The notes under the pieces were generated by a model. It did not search any database. It saw only the letters and a list, made by a program, of their open reading frames with translations, and was not told where the DNA came from. A stretch of DNA of 64,000 nucleotides from Lewinellaceae bacterium (lineage in GTDB: Bacteria > Bacteroidota > Bacteroidia > Chitinophagales > Saprospiraceae): NCBI GenBank assembly GCA_020636255.1, contig JACJYE010000014.1, positions 174,397-238,396 on the forward strand. The letters are read 5' to 3'. This document shows positions 33,749 to 42,305 of this stretch, in pieces; the stretch's first letter is position 1; each line of letters opens with the position of its first letter. Position numbers and translations under genes: made by a program.

Positions 33749-34963
33749 ATGCCTTCACCTTTGACCTTCCTCTGCATTTCCACCTATTTTAAAGGCCAGG
33801 ACTTCCTGCGCGCCTGCAAAGAAGCGGGTAATACCGTTTACCTGATCACCCGCAAGGTGCTGGAGCACGAACCCTGGCCCCGCGAATCCGTCGATGAATT
33901 TTTCTATATCGAATCGGATGACAACAGCCCCGAAAACCTGGCCAAGCTCACGGAAGGCGCCGCCTGGCTGCTGCGCAGCCGCAAAGTGGACCGCATCGTA
34001 GCCCTCGATGACTTCGACGTGGAGAAGGCCACTTTCCTCAGAGAGCAATTCCGGATACCGGGTATGGGCCAAACTACCGGGCGTTATTTCCGCGACAAGC
34101 TGGCCATGCGTATGAAAGCAGCAGAAGCGGGTATACGCGTGCCTGCGTTCAGCCCGCTTTTCAACGATGAACAGATACACCAGTACACCCTGCGCACCAG
34201 CCCTCCCTGGGTGATCAAACCCCGGGCGGAAGCCTCCGCGACAGGAATAAAAAAGATACACTCGGCGGAAGAGCTCTGGCCGGTACTGGAAGCCCTGGGT
34301 GAAGAACGGCACCGCTATCTGATCGAGCAGTTCAAACCGGGTGATGTATACCATGCCGACGCGCTGACCGTAAGCGGCAAAGTCCTCTTCTGCCGGATAT
34401 CCCGCTATCTGAGCACGCCCCTTGAAGTAGCCCATGGCGGCGGTATTTTCCGCTCTCACGTCATTGCTTTCGGCAGCGAGGAAGACAAAGCGCTGCAAAA
34501 GCTGAACGGCGATGTCATGAGAGCTTTTGGCATGCAGTTCAGCGCATCGCACACCGAATTCATTAAATGCGGGGAAGACGGACAGTTCTACTTCCTGGAG
34601 ACCTCTTCCAGGGTTGGCGGCGCACACCTGGCTGAAATGGTCGAGTTCTCCTCGGGCATCAACCTTTGGAGCGAATGGGCCAAACTGGAAAATGCGATAG
34701 CCCGCCAGATACCTTACCAGCTTCCGGAAGTGCGCAATGACTATGCGGGCATTGTGGTGTCGCTGTCCCGCTTTGAGCACCCCGACAATTCTTCTTTCAA
34801 TGACCCGGAGATCGCATGGCGCCTCAACAAGGCCCATCATATCGGGCTGATCGTAAAATCGCAGAGCCGGGAACGGATACTGGAGCTGCTGGACAACTAT
34901 GCCCAGCGAATAGGGCAGGATTTTCACGCTTCGGCGCCGGCCGATAAAAAGCCGAGCCACTGA
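33749..34963 (+). CDS. ATP-grasp domain protein, substrate unknown
   Basis: 404 residues. An N-terminal Rossmann-like pre-ATP-grasp domain (LCISTYFKGQDFLRACKEAG, KVDRIVALDDFDVEKATFL) is followed by an ATP-grasp fold: RDKLAMRMKAAEAGIRVPAF, PPWVIKPRAEASATGIKKI (nucleotide-binding Lys), YLIEQFKPGDVYHADAL, and the metal-binding acidic pair region HTEFIKCGEDGQFYFLETSS with the following RVGGAHLAEM. This matches the carbamoyl-phosphate synthase/biotin carboxylase type often labelled only as ATP-grasp in Bacteroidota. Such enzymes form amide, ester or acyl-phosphate bonds at ATP cost. Position suggests work with the upstream esterase and aminopeptidase. Confidence 0.85.
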   Translation: MPSPLTFLCISTYFKGQDFLRACKEAGNTVYLITRKVLEHEPWPRESVDEFFYIESDDNSPENLAKLTEGAAWLLRSRKVDRIVALDDFDVEKATFLREQFRIPGMGQTTGRYFRDKLAMRMKAAEAGIRVPAFSPLFNDEQIHQYTLRTSPPWVIKPRAEASATGIKKIHSAEELWPVLEALGEERHRYLIEQFKPGDVYHADALTVSGKVLFCRISRYLSTPLEVAHGGGIFRSHVIAFGSEEDKALQKLNGDVMRAFGMQFSASHTEFIKCGEDGQFYFLETSSRVGGAHLAEMVEFSSGINLWSEWAKLENAIARQIPYQLPEVRNDYAGIVVSLSRFEHPDNSSFNDPEIAWRLNKAHHIGLIVKSQSRERILELLDNYAQRIGQDFHASAPADKKPSH

Positions 34964-34972
34964 GCAGTGCTG

Positions 34973-37900
34973 TTACATACCTTCGGCTTCTTTCAGGTGG
35001 TCGAGGCGCATTTTGTAGCTATAACGGGGGGTAGCCTCGTAGAGCTGAGCATATAACTCAAAGGCGCGCGTGCGGTACTGGCCTTCCTGAGGCAGCAATT
35101 TATAAAGCTCGTAATTCATATCGGCTTCCTGGCCCGGCGACAGTGCCGGTGATGCCAGGCCCTTCAGCATGGTTATGGCCTCATCTTTGTGGCCCAGGGC
35201 GTATTGCTGGTTGGCCGCCAATACCCTGGTTTCGAATAAAAGGTCGGGGTTACCCAATTCATGAGCTATCTCCAGCGCTTCCTGTACACATGCTTCCAAT
35301 GCTTCCATCTCCCCCAGCTCCAATAGCACCGTCCCTTTTTCGACCAGGCTGGCCCCCAGCACCAACCGGTTGTTTATCCGGCGCGTCACCTCTATAGCCC
35401 GGTTGTAAAAGTGCAGGGAGCGGTCGTACTGGTGGGTAAAATAAAACACGTCGCCCAGGGTGTTGACGGCTTTTGCAATGCCTTTTTGATATCCGAGCTC
35501 CTCGCAGAGCATGAGGTTCTTTTGCAGGTATTCGATGGCCTTGTGAAAATGGCCTTCGATGCTGTGCAGTTCGCCGATAAGGCCCAGCGCAATGGCCGTC
35601 CCCTGTTTATCGCCCAATTCCTCGCACAGTGCCAGGTCGTGTTCGAAATTTTCCATGGCCCGCCCGTAATCGCCCTTGCGTTCATAGATGCTGCCGATAC
35701 AGCCAATGGCGATGGAGGTCAGCAGCTTATTGCCGAGTTCTTCGCTGAGGTTCAGGCCGCGTTGATAGGCTTCGAGGGCTTCGTCGTAATCGCCTTTTTC
35801 GAAATAAACGATACCCATATTGGTGTACAAGGTGGCCATGCCTTGCTTGTCGTTATGCCGCTCACAGATATCCAGCTGGGCCTGCTGGCAGCGTATCCCC
35901 TCCTCGTAATTCCCCTGGTTCATGAATGTGAGGCCCAGGTTGGCGGCCACCTGGGCATTTGCAGTAGGCTCTATCGCATCATGGCCTATATTGATGCTTT
36001 GCTCGAAGTAGTCTTTGGCCTCTTCGTATTCTCCCTGCCGGAAATACAGGTTGCCCAGGTTGCCGTAGGCCTTGGCCTTGCCTGCTCTGTCGTCGATCGA
36101 TTCGAACAGGCCGGCCGCTGTTTGCAGGTATCGCATGGCCTTGGGGTAATCGCCTTTCAGCATGAGCAGATGCCCCAGGCTATTATTGGCCTGGCCGAGC
36201 AGCAGCACATCTCTCGACTGCTTGGCCAGCTTAAGGGCCCGCTCGTATGCCTGCTCGCATTCGTCCCATTTTCCGATCAGTTCCAGCACTTTGCCCTTTT
36301 TTAAGTGGGCGTGGATCTGGTCGGCGGTATCTTTTTGCCGGCCCAGCTTTTTCAGCAGGCGCTCATAATATTCGAGGGCCTGCTGGTTCTGATAATTGCT
36401 ACGGGCATGGTCGGCGGCCTTGAGCAGGTATTCGCAGGTCTTGTCAAACACGCCGGCCTGGTCGTAATGGAAAGCGAGGTCGACATAGCGCTCCTCCAGC
36501 TTTTCCCCGTATAAGCTCTCAATGGCTTCGGCTATCATCTGGTGCAGAAACTGCAAGCGGGTACGCAACTGCATACTATACGCCGCCTCCCGCAACAGCG
36601 AATGGCGGAAAATGTACCGTAGCTCATTCATCGCATGCCAGATCTGTCCTTCTTCCGCCCGCTTGATCTGTTCCTTCAGCAAGGTGGCCGTATTGCCGTT
36701 GCGCCGGATGAACTCTTCCTGTTTCTTCATCACTTCCGACAATACCGGCAATTCAAATTCGCGGCCAATGACCGCGGCGGCCTTCACCGTCTCTTTCACC
36801 AGGTTGGAAAGGCGGTCGATGCGGGCCATCAGGATGGCATTGATAGAGCTGGAAAGTTTGATGTTCTTATCCCGGATAGCCCATTGGCCTGCCTCCTCCT
36901 CAATGAGGTTACTTTCCGTGAAATATTCCAGGATCTGTTCCAGATAGAAGGGGTTGCTGTTGGAAGCCCGCGCCAGGAGTTCAAAGAATTCGTCGTTGAT
37001 CTTCCCGCCCAGCCTGGCTTCGGCAAAAGCCCTTACTGCCTCGGGCTGCAGCGTATTGAGGTCTACTTCCAGTACCGGAAGGCTGAGGCCATCCAGCAGC
37101 AGGCGCCCGATGATCTCAGGCTTGCTCCCATCATCCAGATATCGGGAGGTAACCACCAGGAAAAGGGGGTAACGCCCCATTTGCCGGACGAACTCCGTGA
37201 GCAGTTCCCTGGAGTTGTCGTCCAGCCAATGCCCATCTTCCAGTTCGACGACGAGAGGGTTGTGTAGTGCTTCGGCAACCAGCAGGTTGATAATCGCGGA
37301 AAGCGTATTCTGGTAGCGCCCTTTGGCATCGAGCTGCCCCCAGATGGAGTCGGGAAGGTCGAGGCCAAGCAAGGCGGCCAGCACCGAACGGGTCCGAATG
37401 AGCTCCCGGCGGATCATCGCCGCTTCGGGCCGCTCCATAGAAGAGAGGGTATCGAGCAGTTGTTGGTACCGGCTTTCAAAATTCTGCAGGTTCGCCTGGG
37501 AAGGGCGCTCCGTATATTGCTCGAAATAATTTTTCAGGAAATAGATAAAGGGGTTGAAAGGCTTTTTCAGGATCTGGTCGGCCTGGCAGGTATGCCATTG
37601 AACGAGGTTTTGGCCGTACAGCACGCTTTTCAGTTCGTGCAGCAGGCGGCTTTTGCCAATGCCGGCCTCTCCGTAGATAAATGCCATGCCCGCCGAACGC
37701 CCTTCGAACAGAGGGTTGGTGCTTTGGATCAGCTGTTCCAGCTCATTGTCGCGCCCCACCATCTCTCCTGCATAGGCTGCATGGCTTTCGTAGTTGCGGC
37801 CCATGAGCTTAAAGGTAGGCACATTGCCTTTTATCCCTTTGTACTGAATATCGCCCCGGTGGAGGAAGTGGAAATGCCTGTTCTTCTGGATATCGACATC

Positions 37901-39004
37901 CACCAGCACCTCGTCCCAATCGGCGTAGGTCATCAGGCGGGCAGCGAGGTTTACGTGGTTGCCTACGGCAGCGTACTGGCAGCGTTCGGCCCCGCCAACG
38001 ATCCCTGTATAAGCTGTGCCGATGGTGACGCCTACCCGATAGCGAAGGCCGCTTCCGGAGATCAGCCCGTCGAGGTTCTCCCGCAGAGAATATACGAATT
38101 CCAGTGCCCGGTCAGTATTGTTCTCAAAAGAGACCGGGGCCCCGAAAAAGCCTACCATCACACCACCTTTGTCGCCAAAGTCGATCTCCTTGAAATACCC
38201 GGAAAAATTGTTGATCTGCTCCAGGACAACCGAAGCAAAATCGTTGAGGGCTTCGTGGTTCTCCACCCCATCAAAGGATATGAAGACGGAAATGACGGTC
38301 CGGAACTCCCCCTCCTGACTATAACGGGCCACGGCTTCGGGCAGAAAGCGCAGCACGGCCTGCCGTTCGAGTGGCGGCAGGTTTACCGGATCCGGGGGCA
38401 TTTCCTTTAATGGCACGTTGCCGCGTACCTTGTAAAAGCCAGGCTCAACAGCCTCCAGCGAGAACTGTCCTTTGGCCAGGCGCAGGCGCAGGGCCTCATC
38501 GATAACGATGTCCTGGCCTTCGGCCTCCATCTGACAGGCCGCACAGCCGTCAACAGGGGCGCCTCGGAAGTAGAACGATTTGTGTTGGCCGCCGACGATC
38601 CCCCATTCTACGACACCGTAAGACAGGCCGAACTTGATGCCGATCGTAAAGTCGCTGAACCGGAACTGTCGCTGGCTGAAGTGGTTACGCGCCATCATGG
38701 CGGCATACACGATCTCGCTGCCGCCAAACCCGGGAGCTGAAACGGGAAAGACCGCGGTAAAGGCGTCACCAGCGAAATAAGGGATGAAGCCGCCTTTGGC
38801 GTAGACCAGGCGAACCAGCGGTTCGAAGACCTCATTCAGGATATTGGATAGCTGTTCGGCGCCCCGGTTACCCTGCCGCATGAGGGACTCCGTCAGGGGA
38901 GTGAAGCCGGAGAGGTCGACGAACATGGTATATGCCTCCATCTCGCCATGGCTCACTCCCTTCTGAAATTGCTCCTGAATGAAATGTGGGATTAGGTTCT
39001 TCAC
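34973..39004 (-). CDS. Dual class III cyclase-domain / AAA ATPase / TPR protein (soluble adenylyl cyclase-like)
   Basis: 1343 residues, probably starting at GTG 39002-39004. Cyclase-homology domain 1 (about 22-200) keeps both metal-binding Asp (D30 in MFVDLSGFT, D80 in YFAGDAF) but has Asp152 and Ala156 where the transition-state Asn and Arg should be. Domain 2 (about 235-400) has Ser243 and Gly281 at the metal sites but keeps Asn352 and Arg356 (GNHVNLAARLM). The two together can make one composite site, as in mammalian adenylyl cyclases. Then come an AAA/NACHT-like ATPase (Walker A GEAGIGKSR, residues 445-453) and about ten C-terminal TPRs. No signal peptide or membrane segments: a cytosolic signal integrator. 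Whether it makes cAMP or cGMP is not certain. Confidence 0.88.
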   Translation of the reverse strand: MKNLIPHFIQEQFQKGVSHGEMEAYTMFVDLSGFTPLTESLMRQGNRGAEQLSNILNEVFEPLVRLVYAKGGFIPYFAGDAFTAVFPVSAPGFGGSEIVYAAMMARNHFSQRQFRFSDFTIGIKFGLSYGVVEWGIVGGQHKSFYFRGAPVDGCAACQMEAEGQDIVIDEALRLRLAKGQFSLEAVEPGFYKVRGNVPLKEMPPDPVNLPPLERQAVLRFLPEAVARYSQEGEFRTVISVFISFDGVENHEALNDFASVVLEQINNFSGYFKEIDFGDKGGVMVGFFGAPVSFENNTDRALEFVYSLRENLDGLISGSGLRYRVGVTIGTAYTGIVGGAERCQYAAVGNHVNLAARLMTYADWDEVLVDVDIQKNRHFHFLHRGDIQYKGIKGNVPTFKLMGRNYESHAAYAGEMVGRDNELEQLIQSTNPLFEGRSAGMAFIYGEAGIGKSRLLHELKSVLYGQNLVQWHTCQADQILKKPFNPFIYFLKNYFEQYTERPSQANLQNFESRYQQLLDTLSSMERPEAAMIRRELIRTRSVLAALLGLDLPDSIWGQLDAKGRYQNTLSAIINLLVAEALHNPLVVELEDGHWLDDNSRELLTEFVRQMGRYPLFLVVTSRYLDDGSKPEIIGRLLLDGLSLPVLEVDLNTLQPEAVRAFAEARLGGKINDEFFELLARASNSNPFYLEQILEYFTESNLIEEEAGQWAIRDKNIKLSSSINAILMARIDRLSNLVKETVKAAAVIGREFELPVLSEVMKKQEEFIRRNGNTATLLKEQIKRAEEGQIWHAMNELRYIFRHSLLREAAYSMQLRTRLQFLHQMIAEAIESLYGEKLEERYVDLAFHYDQAGVFDKTCEYLLKAADHARSNYQNQQALEYYERLLKKLGRQKDTADQIHAHLKKGKVLELIGKWDECEQAYERALKLAKQSRDVLLLGQANNSLGHLLMLKGDYPKAMRYLQTAAGLFESIDDRAGKAKAYGNLGNLYFRQGEYEEAKDYFEQSINIGHDAIEPTANAQVAANLGLTFMNQGNYEEGIRCQQAQLDICERHNDKQGMATLYTNMGIVYFEKGDYDEALEAYQRGLNLSEELGNKLLTSIAIGCIGSIYERKGDYGRAMENFEHDLALCEELGDKQGTAIALGLIGELHSIEGHFHKAIEYLQKNLMLCEELGYQKGIAKAVNTLGDVFYFTHQYDRSLHFYNRAIEVTRRINNRLVLGASLVEKGTVLLELGEMEALEACVQEALEIAHELGNPDLLFETRVLAANQQYALGHKDEAITMLKGLASPALSPGQEADMNYELYKLLPQEGQYRTRAFELYAQLYEATPRYSYKMRLDHLKEAEGM

Positions 39005-39085
39005 AAATCGCTTTGCTCGTTCTGGATTGAAGAGGCAAATTACAAAATTATAGTGAGCCCCGATAAAAATCGGGCCCCGCGCCCG

Positions 39086-40579
39086 TTAGTATGCTTTGGC
39101 AAAGAGCACCCGCCCTTTCGAAGGTTTGCCGGTCAGAATGCACTGCCCGGCCTCTTCCTCCCCCGCCAGCGGTATACAACGGATCGTGGCTTTAGTCAGT
39201 TCCTTGATCTTCAACTCCGTTTCCGTAGTGCCATCCCAATGCGCAGAGATAAACCCACCTCCCCACGATTCTGACCATTCCGGGTGCGGCGTCTCGATCA
39301 GGCTGCGGAAGTCATCGAAATTGTCCACCTGCGTCGTATGCTGATCCCGGAACTGGCGGGCTCTGTTGAAGAGGTTCTGTTGAATATCTTCCAGCAGTTG
39401 GGCCACATAATCCGCTACGCCGTCAAAAGGCACGGTATTTTTCTCCCGGGTATCACGGCGGGCTACTTCCACCTGGTTGTTTTCCAGGTCGCGCTGGCCG
39501 ATGCCCAGGCGCACCGGTACGCCTTTCATTTCGTGTTCGGCGAATTTGAAGCCCGGCCGGTTCTTATCATCGTGGTCGTACTTGACGCTGATGCCTTTAG
39601 CACGCAGGGCTTTCATGAGTTTTTCTGCTGCTTCGCCAATTTCCGGCGTAGGTTTCGGTATGGGTACGATCACAACCTGCATGGGCGCCAGCCTCGGCGG
39701 GATCACCATCCCGTCATCATCGGAATGGGTCATGATCAGGCCGCCGATGAGGCGGGTGGATACGCCCCAGGAAGTGGCCCATACATACTCTTCGGCATTA
39801 AGCTCATTGACGAATTTAACGTCAAAAGCTTTGGCAAAGTTTTGTCCGAGAAAGTGAGAAGTACCTGCCTGCAGCGCTTTGCCGTCCTGCATCAGCGCTT
39901 CTATGCAGTAGGTGTCTTCTGCGCCGGCAAAACGCTCATTTGCCGTTTTAACGCCTTTGATGACCGGCATGGCCATATATTCCTCCGCAAAACGCGTATA
40001 GATATCCAGGATGCGCAGCGTTTCTTCTACGGCTTCGGCCTTTGTGGCATGGGCCGTATGGCCTTCCTGCCAGAGGAATTCCGCTGTGCGCAGGAACTGG
40101 CGGACGCGCAACTCCCAGCGCACCACATTGGCCCATTGGTTGATGAGCAGCGGCAGGTCGCGGTACGACTGTATCCAGCCGCGGTAGGTGTCCCAGATGA
40201 TCGTTTCGGAAGTAGGCCTTACGATCAGCTCTTCTTCGAGCTTGGCATCGGGGTCGACGATGACGCCGCTGCCGTCGGGCGCGTTCATAAGCCGGTGATG
40301 CGTCACTACAGCACATTCTTTGGCGAAGCCTTCAACGTGCTGGGCTTCCCGGCTGAGAAAGCTCTTGGGGATAAAAAGCGGAAAGTAGGCATTCACGTGG
40401 CCGGTTTCCTTGAACATCCGGTCCAGTTGGTCACGCATGTTTTCCCAGAGCGCAAAGCCATTGGGTTTGATGACCATACAGCCCCTGACCGCCGAATTAT
40501 CCGCAAGGTCCGCCTTTTTGACAATATCCAGGTACCACTGCGAATAATTCTCGCTACGTTTGGTAATTTCCTTCGCCAT
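39086..40579 (-). CDS. proS: Prolyl-tRNA synthetase, archaeal/eukaryal-like type
   Basis: 497 residues from ATG 40577-40579. The class II catalytic core (GCMVIKPNGFALWENMRD, FPLFIPKSFLSREAQHVEGF, RPTSETIIWDTYRGWIQSYRDLP, LRTAEFLWQEGHTAHAT, TSHFLGQNFAKAFDV) is followed by the anticodon-binding domain and a C-terminal zinc-domain-like segment ending GRVLFAKAY. The short form without the bacterial insertion domain between motifs 2 and 3 is the archaeal/eukaryal type, which is usual in Bacteroidota. It charges tRNA-Pro with proline. Confidence 0.97.
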   Translation of the reverse strand: MAKEITKRSENYSQWYLDIVKKADLADNSAVRGCMVIKPNGFALWENMRDQLDRMFKETGHVNAYFPLFIPKSFLSREAQHVEGFAKECAVVTHHRLMNAPDGSGVIVDPDAKLEEELIVRPTSETIIWDTYRGWIQSYRDLPLLINQWANVVRWELRVRQFLRTAEFLWQEGHTAHATKAEAVEETLRILDIYTRFAEEYMAMPVIKGVKTANERFAGAEDTYCIEALMQDGKALQAGTSHFLGQNFAKAFDVKFVNELNAEEYVWATSWGVSTRLIGGLIMTHSDDDGMVIPPRLAPMQVVIVPIPKPTPEIGEAAEKLMKALRAKGISVKYDHDDKNRPGFKFAEHEMKGVPVRLGIGQRDLENNQVEVARRDTREKNTVPFDGVADYVAQLLEDIQQNLFNRARQFRDQHTTQVDNFDDFRSLIETPHPEWSESWGGGFISAHWDGTTETELKIKELTKATIRCIPLAGEEEAGQCILTGKPSKGRVLFAKAY

Positions 40580-40634
40580 GAATTGTTTATCTTTTTCTAC
40601 CTTTGAATGTCAGTTGGTTACACAAATTTTAACA

Positions 40635-40669
40635 CTTTCTTAACACACGTTTTTTATATGTTAAGAAAG
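40635..40669. repeat. 11-bp perfect inverted repeat in the proS/40848 intergenic region
   Basis: CTTTCTTAACA (40635-40645) and TGTTAAGAAAG (40659-40669), 13-nt loop, in the divergent region of 268 bp. It could be an operator or a leader hairpin of either gene. TTAACAAGG-like wording recurs around 40727 and TTAACxx motifs are frequent here; nothing else is recognisable in the gap. Confidence 0.45.
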
Positions 40670-40847
40670 CTAACTTCAGTGTAAGCACTACGTCTTAACG
40701 AGGCCGAAAGTTCCTGTTTCCTTACCTTAACAAGGCGTAAGCGGCACTTTAAAACCCCCTTAACTAAAAATTAGGCACAAAAGTAATAAATTACGTGTTG
40801 TTAGAAGTACAGAGCGTTCCGGTAATTACATTTAAAAACCACCCTTT

Positions 40848-42185
40848 ATGAAAAATTATAGACTGGCCGTATTCCTGACCTTGCTCCTCTTCGTAGGGCT
40901 TAGTTTTACTGCTTCCGCGCAGTATGACGACCTTTACTACGACCCGGATACCGACAGTGAATACACCTATAACAATAACTATAGTTCCGGGGATGGCAAC
41001 TACGTCACCAACGATAGTTATGATGAAAACGAATCTGGATATTATGACGATGATGAGTACGACTACTACTACTCGTCGCGCATTCGCCGTTTCCACCGCC
41101 CCTACTACGGGTTCAGCTATTTTGACCCCGTGTATGTAGATATGAGCTACTACGACCCCTTCTTTACCCCCGGCCTTACGGTGCTGATCTACGACGATTT
41201 CTACGGCTTCAACAGCTACAGGCGCTGGAATCGTTGGAACAGCTGGTATGGCTGGAACAGCTACAGCCCCTGGTATGGCGGGTGGTCGGCCTACATATCG
41301 AGCCCGTGGGGCTGGGGTGGCTACAACCCATACAGCCCATGGGGTTTCTACAATAACTACTACGGGTATCCCCGCTACGGCTATTCCAGCTTCTATGGCG
41401 GTGGGTACTACTCCAACTTCTACTGCCCCCCCTCCTGGGGCGACGGTTATGCTTATAATACGGTAACCTCCGTAAGCAACAACACCTACTACGGGCCGCG
41501 TACGAACGGTACCGTCCGGGTGCCGAACACTTCCAAGCGCGAGGTGGGCCTCCAGCAGGAGTCACCTAAAGACGTGACCAACAACCGCGCCGATATGGGC
41601 CGCGTTTATGACAACAACAGCCGCAAGGGGAACCCCGAGGGCACCAGCGAGCCCGGCCTTGAACGCAGCCGTTCCACAGCGAGCGAGGCGGAAACTACCC
41701 GGAGCCGGACTTTCGACACAAGCCCGAGAGAGGCGACGCCAAGCCCGACAAACCCGCGTTATGGGCGCAACGCTGAGAGCAGCGGCACTACTCCCCGCCA
41801 AAGGGACTATACGCCACCGAGCCAGCCGCGCCGCGATTATACGCCGCCGTCCTCCAGCCGCTCCCGTACGTCCGAGCGCAGCAGCTCACCCAGGTCTTAT
41901 GAGCGTAGCAATAGCGGAAGCAGCTCGCCCAGGTCTTATGAGCGCGGCAGCAGCGGCTCCAGCCGTTCGTCCTCGGGTTATAACAGCAGTGGTTCATCCA
42001 GCCGCTCGTCGGGCAGCTATAGCCCCAGCCGGAACAGCGGAAGCAGCAACAACAGTGGTTCATCGAGAAGCTACAGCAGTGGTAGCAGCCGCTCATCGAG
42101 CAGTGGCAACAGCAGCCGTTCTTCGGGCAGTAGCAGTGGCAGCAGCCGCTCTTCTTCGCCAAGCCGCAGCAGGGGTGGTAACTAA
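40848..42185 (+). CDS. Secreted Tyr/Trp-rich and Ser/Arg-rich low-complexity protein
   Basis: 445 residues. Signal peptide MKNYRLAVFLTLLLFVGLSF with TASAQ. Residues 25-75 are Asp/Tyr/Asn-rich (DDLYYDPDTDSEYTYNNNY), 100-210 are dominated by Tyr, Trp, Gly and Ser (SWYGWNSYSPWYGGW) and the C-terminal third is almost pure Ser/Arg/Gly/Asn with repeats of SSPRSYERS and SGSSRSSSS. No domain is recognised. A signal peptide, no T9SS domain and extreme composition suggest a structural or matrix-like exported protein, or a disordered envelope protein; this is a guess. A strong terminator follows. Confidence 0.75.
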   Translation: MKNYRLAVFLTLLLFVGLSFTASAQYDDLYYDPDTDSEYTYNNNYSSGDGNYVTNDSYDENESGYYDDDEYDYYYSSRIRRFHRPYYGFSYFDPVYVDMSYYDPFFTPGLTVLIYDDFYGFNSYRRWNRWNSWYGWNSYSPWYGGWSAYISSPWGWGGYNPYSPWGFYNNYYGYPRYGYSSFYGGGYYSNFYCPPSWGDGYAYNTVTSVSNNTYYGPRTNGTVRVPNTSKREVGLQQESPKDVTNNRADMGRVYDNNSRKGNPEGTSEPGLERSRSTASEAETTRSRTFDTSPREATPSPTNPRYGRNAESSGTTPRQRDYTPPSQPRRDYTPPSSSRSRTSERSSSPRSYERSNSGSSSPRSYERGSSGSSRSSSGYNSSGSSSRSSGSYSPSRNSGSSNNSGSSRSYSSGSSRSSSSGNSSRSSGSSSGSSRSSSPSRSRGGN

Positions 42186-42221
42186 CAGTAAATTGGTTAA
42201 CTGAATCTTTCTATACGTGGA

Positions 42222-42261
42222 AAAGTGGGTGGAGATGTCATGATTTCCACCCATTTTTTTT
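42222..42261 (+). terminator. Rho-independent terminator after the low-complexity gene
   Basis: TGGGTGGA (42226-42233) pairs with TCCACCCA (42246-42253) and is followed by eight T. It also separates this gene from the FadL-like gene. Confidence 0.85.
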
Positions 42262-42305
42262 GGCTGTCCAACCCCAAGTTTTTAAAAACAAAAAAAAACA
42301 ATCTT

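Noticed and set aside
39057..39076. GCCCCGATAAAAATCGGGCC hairpin as a strong terminator after proS
   Set aside because: The stem is short and has no T run; left out of the feature list.
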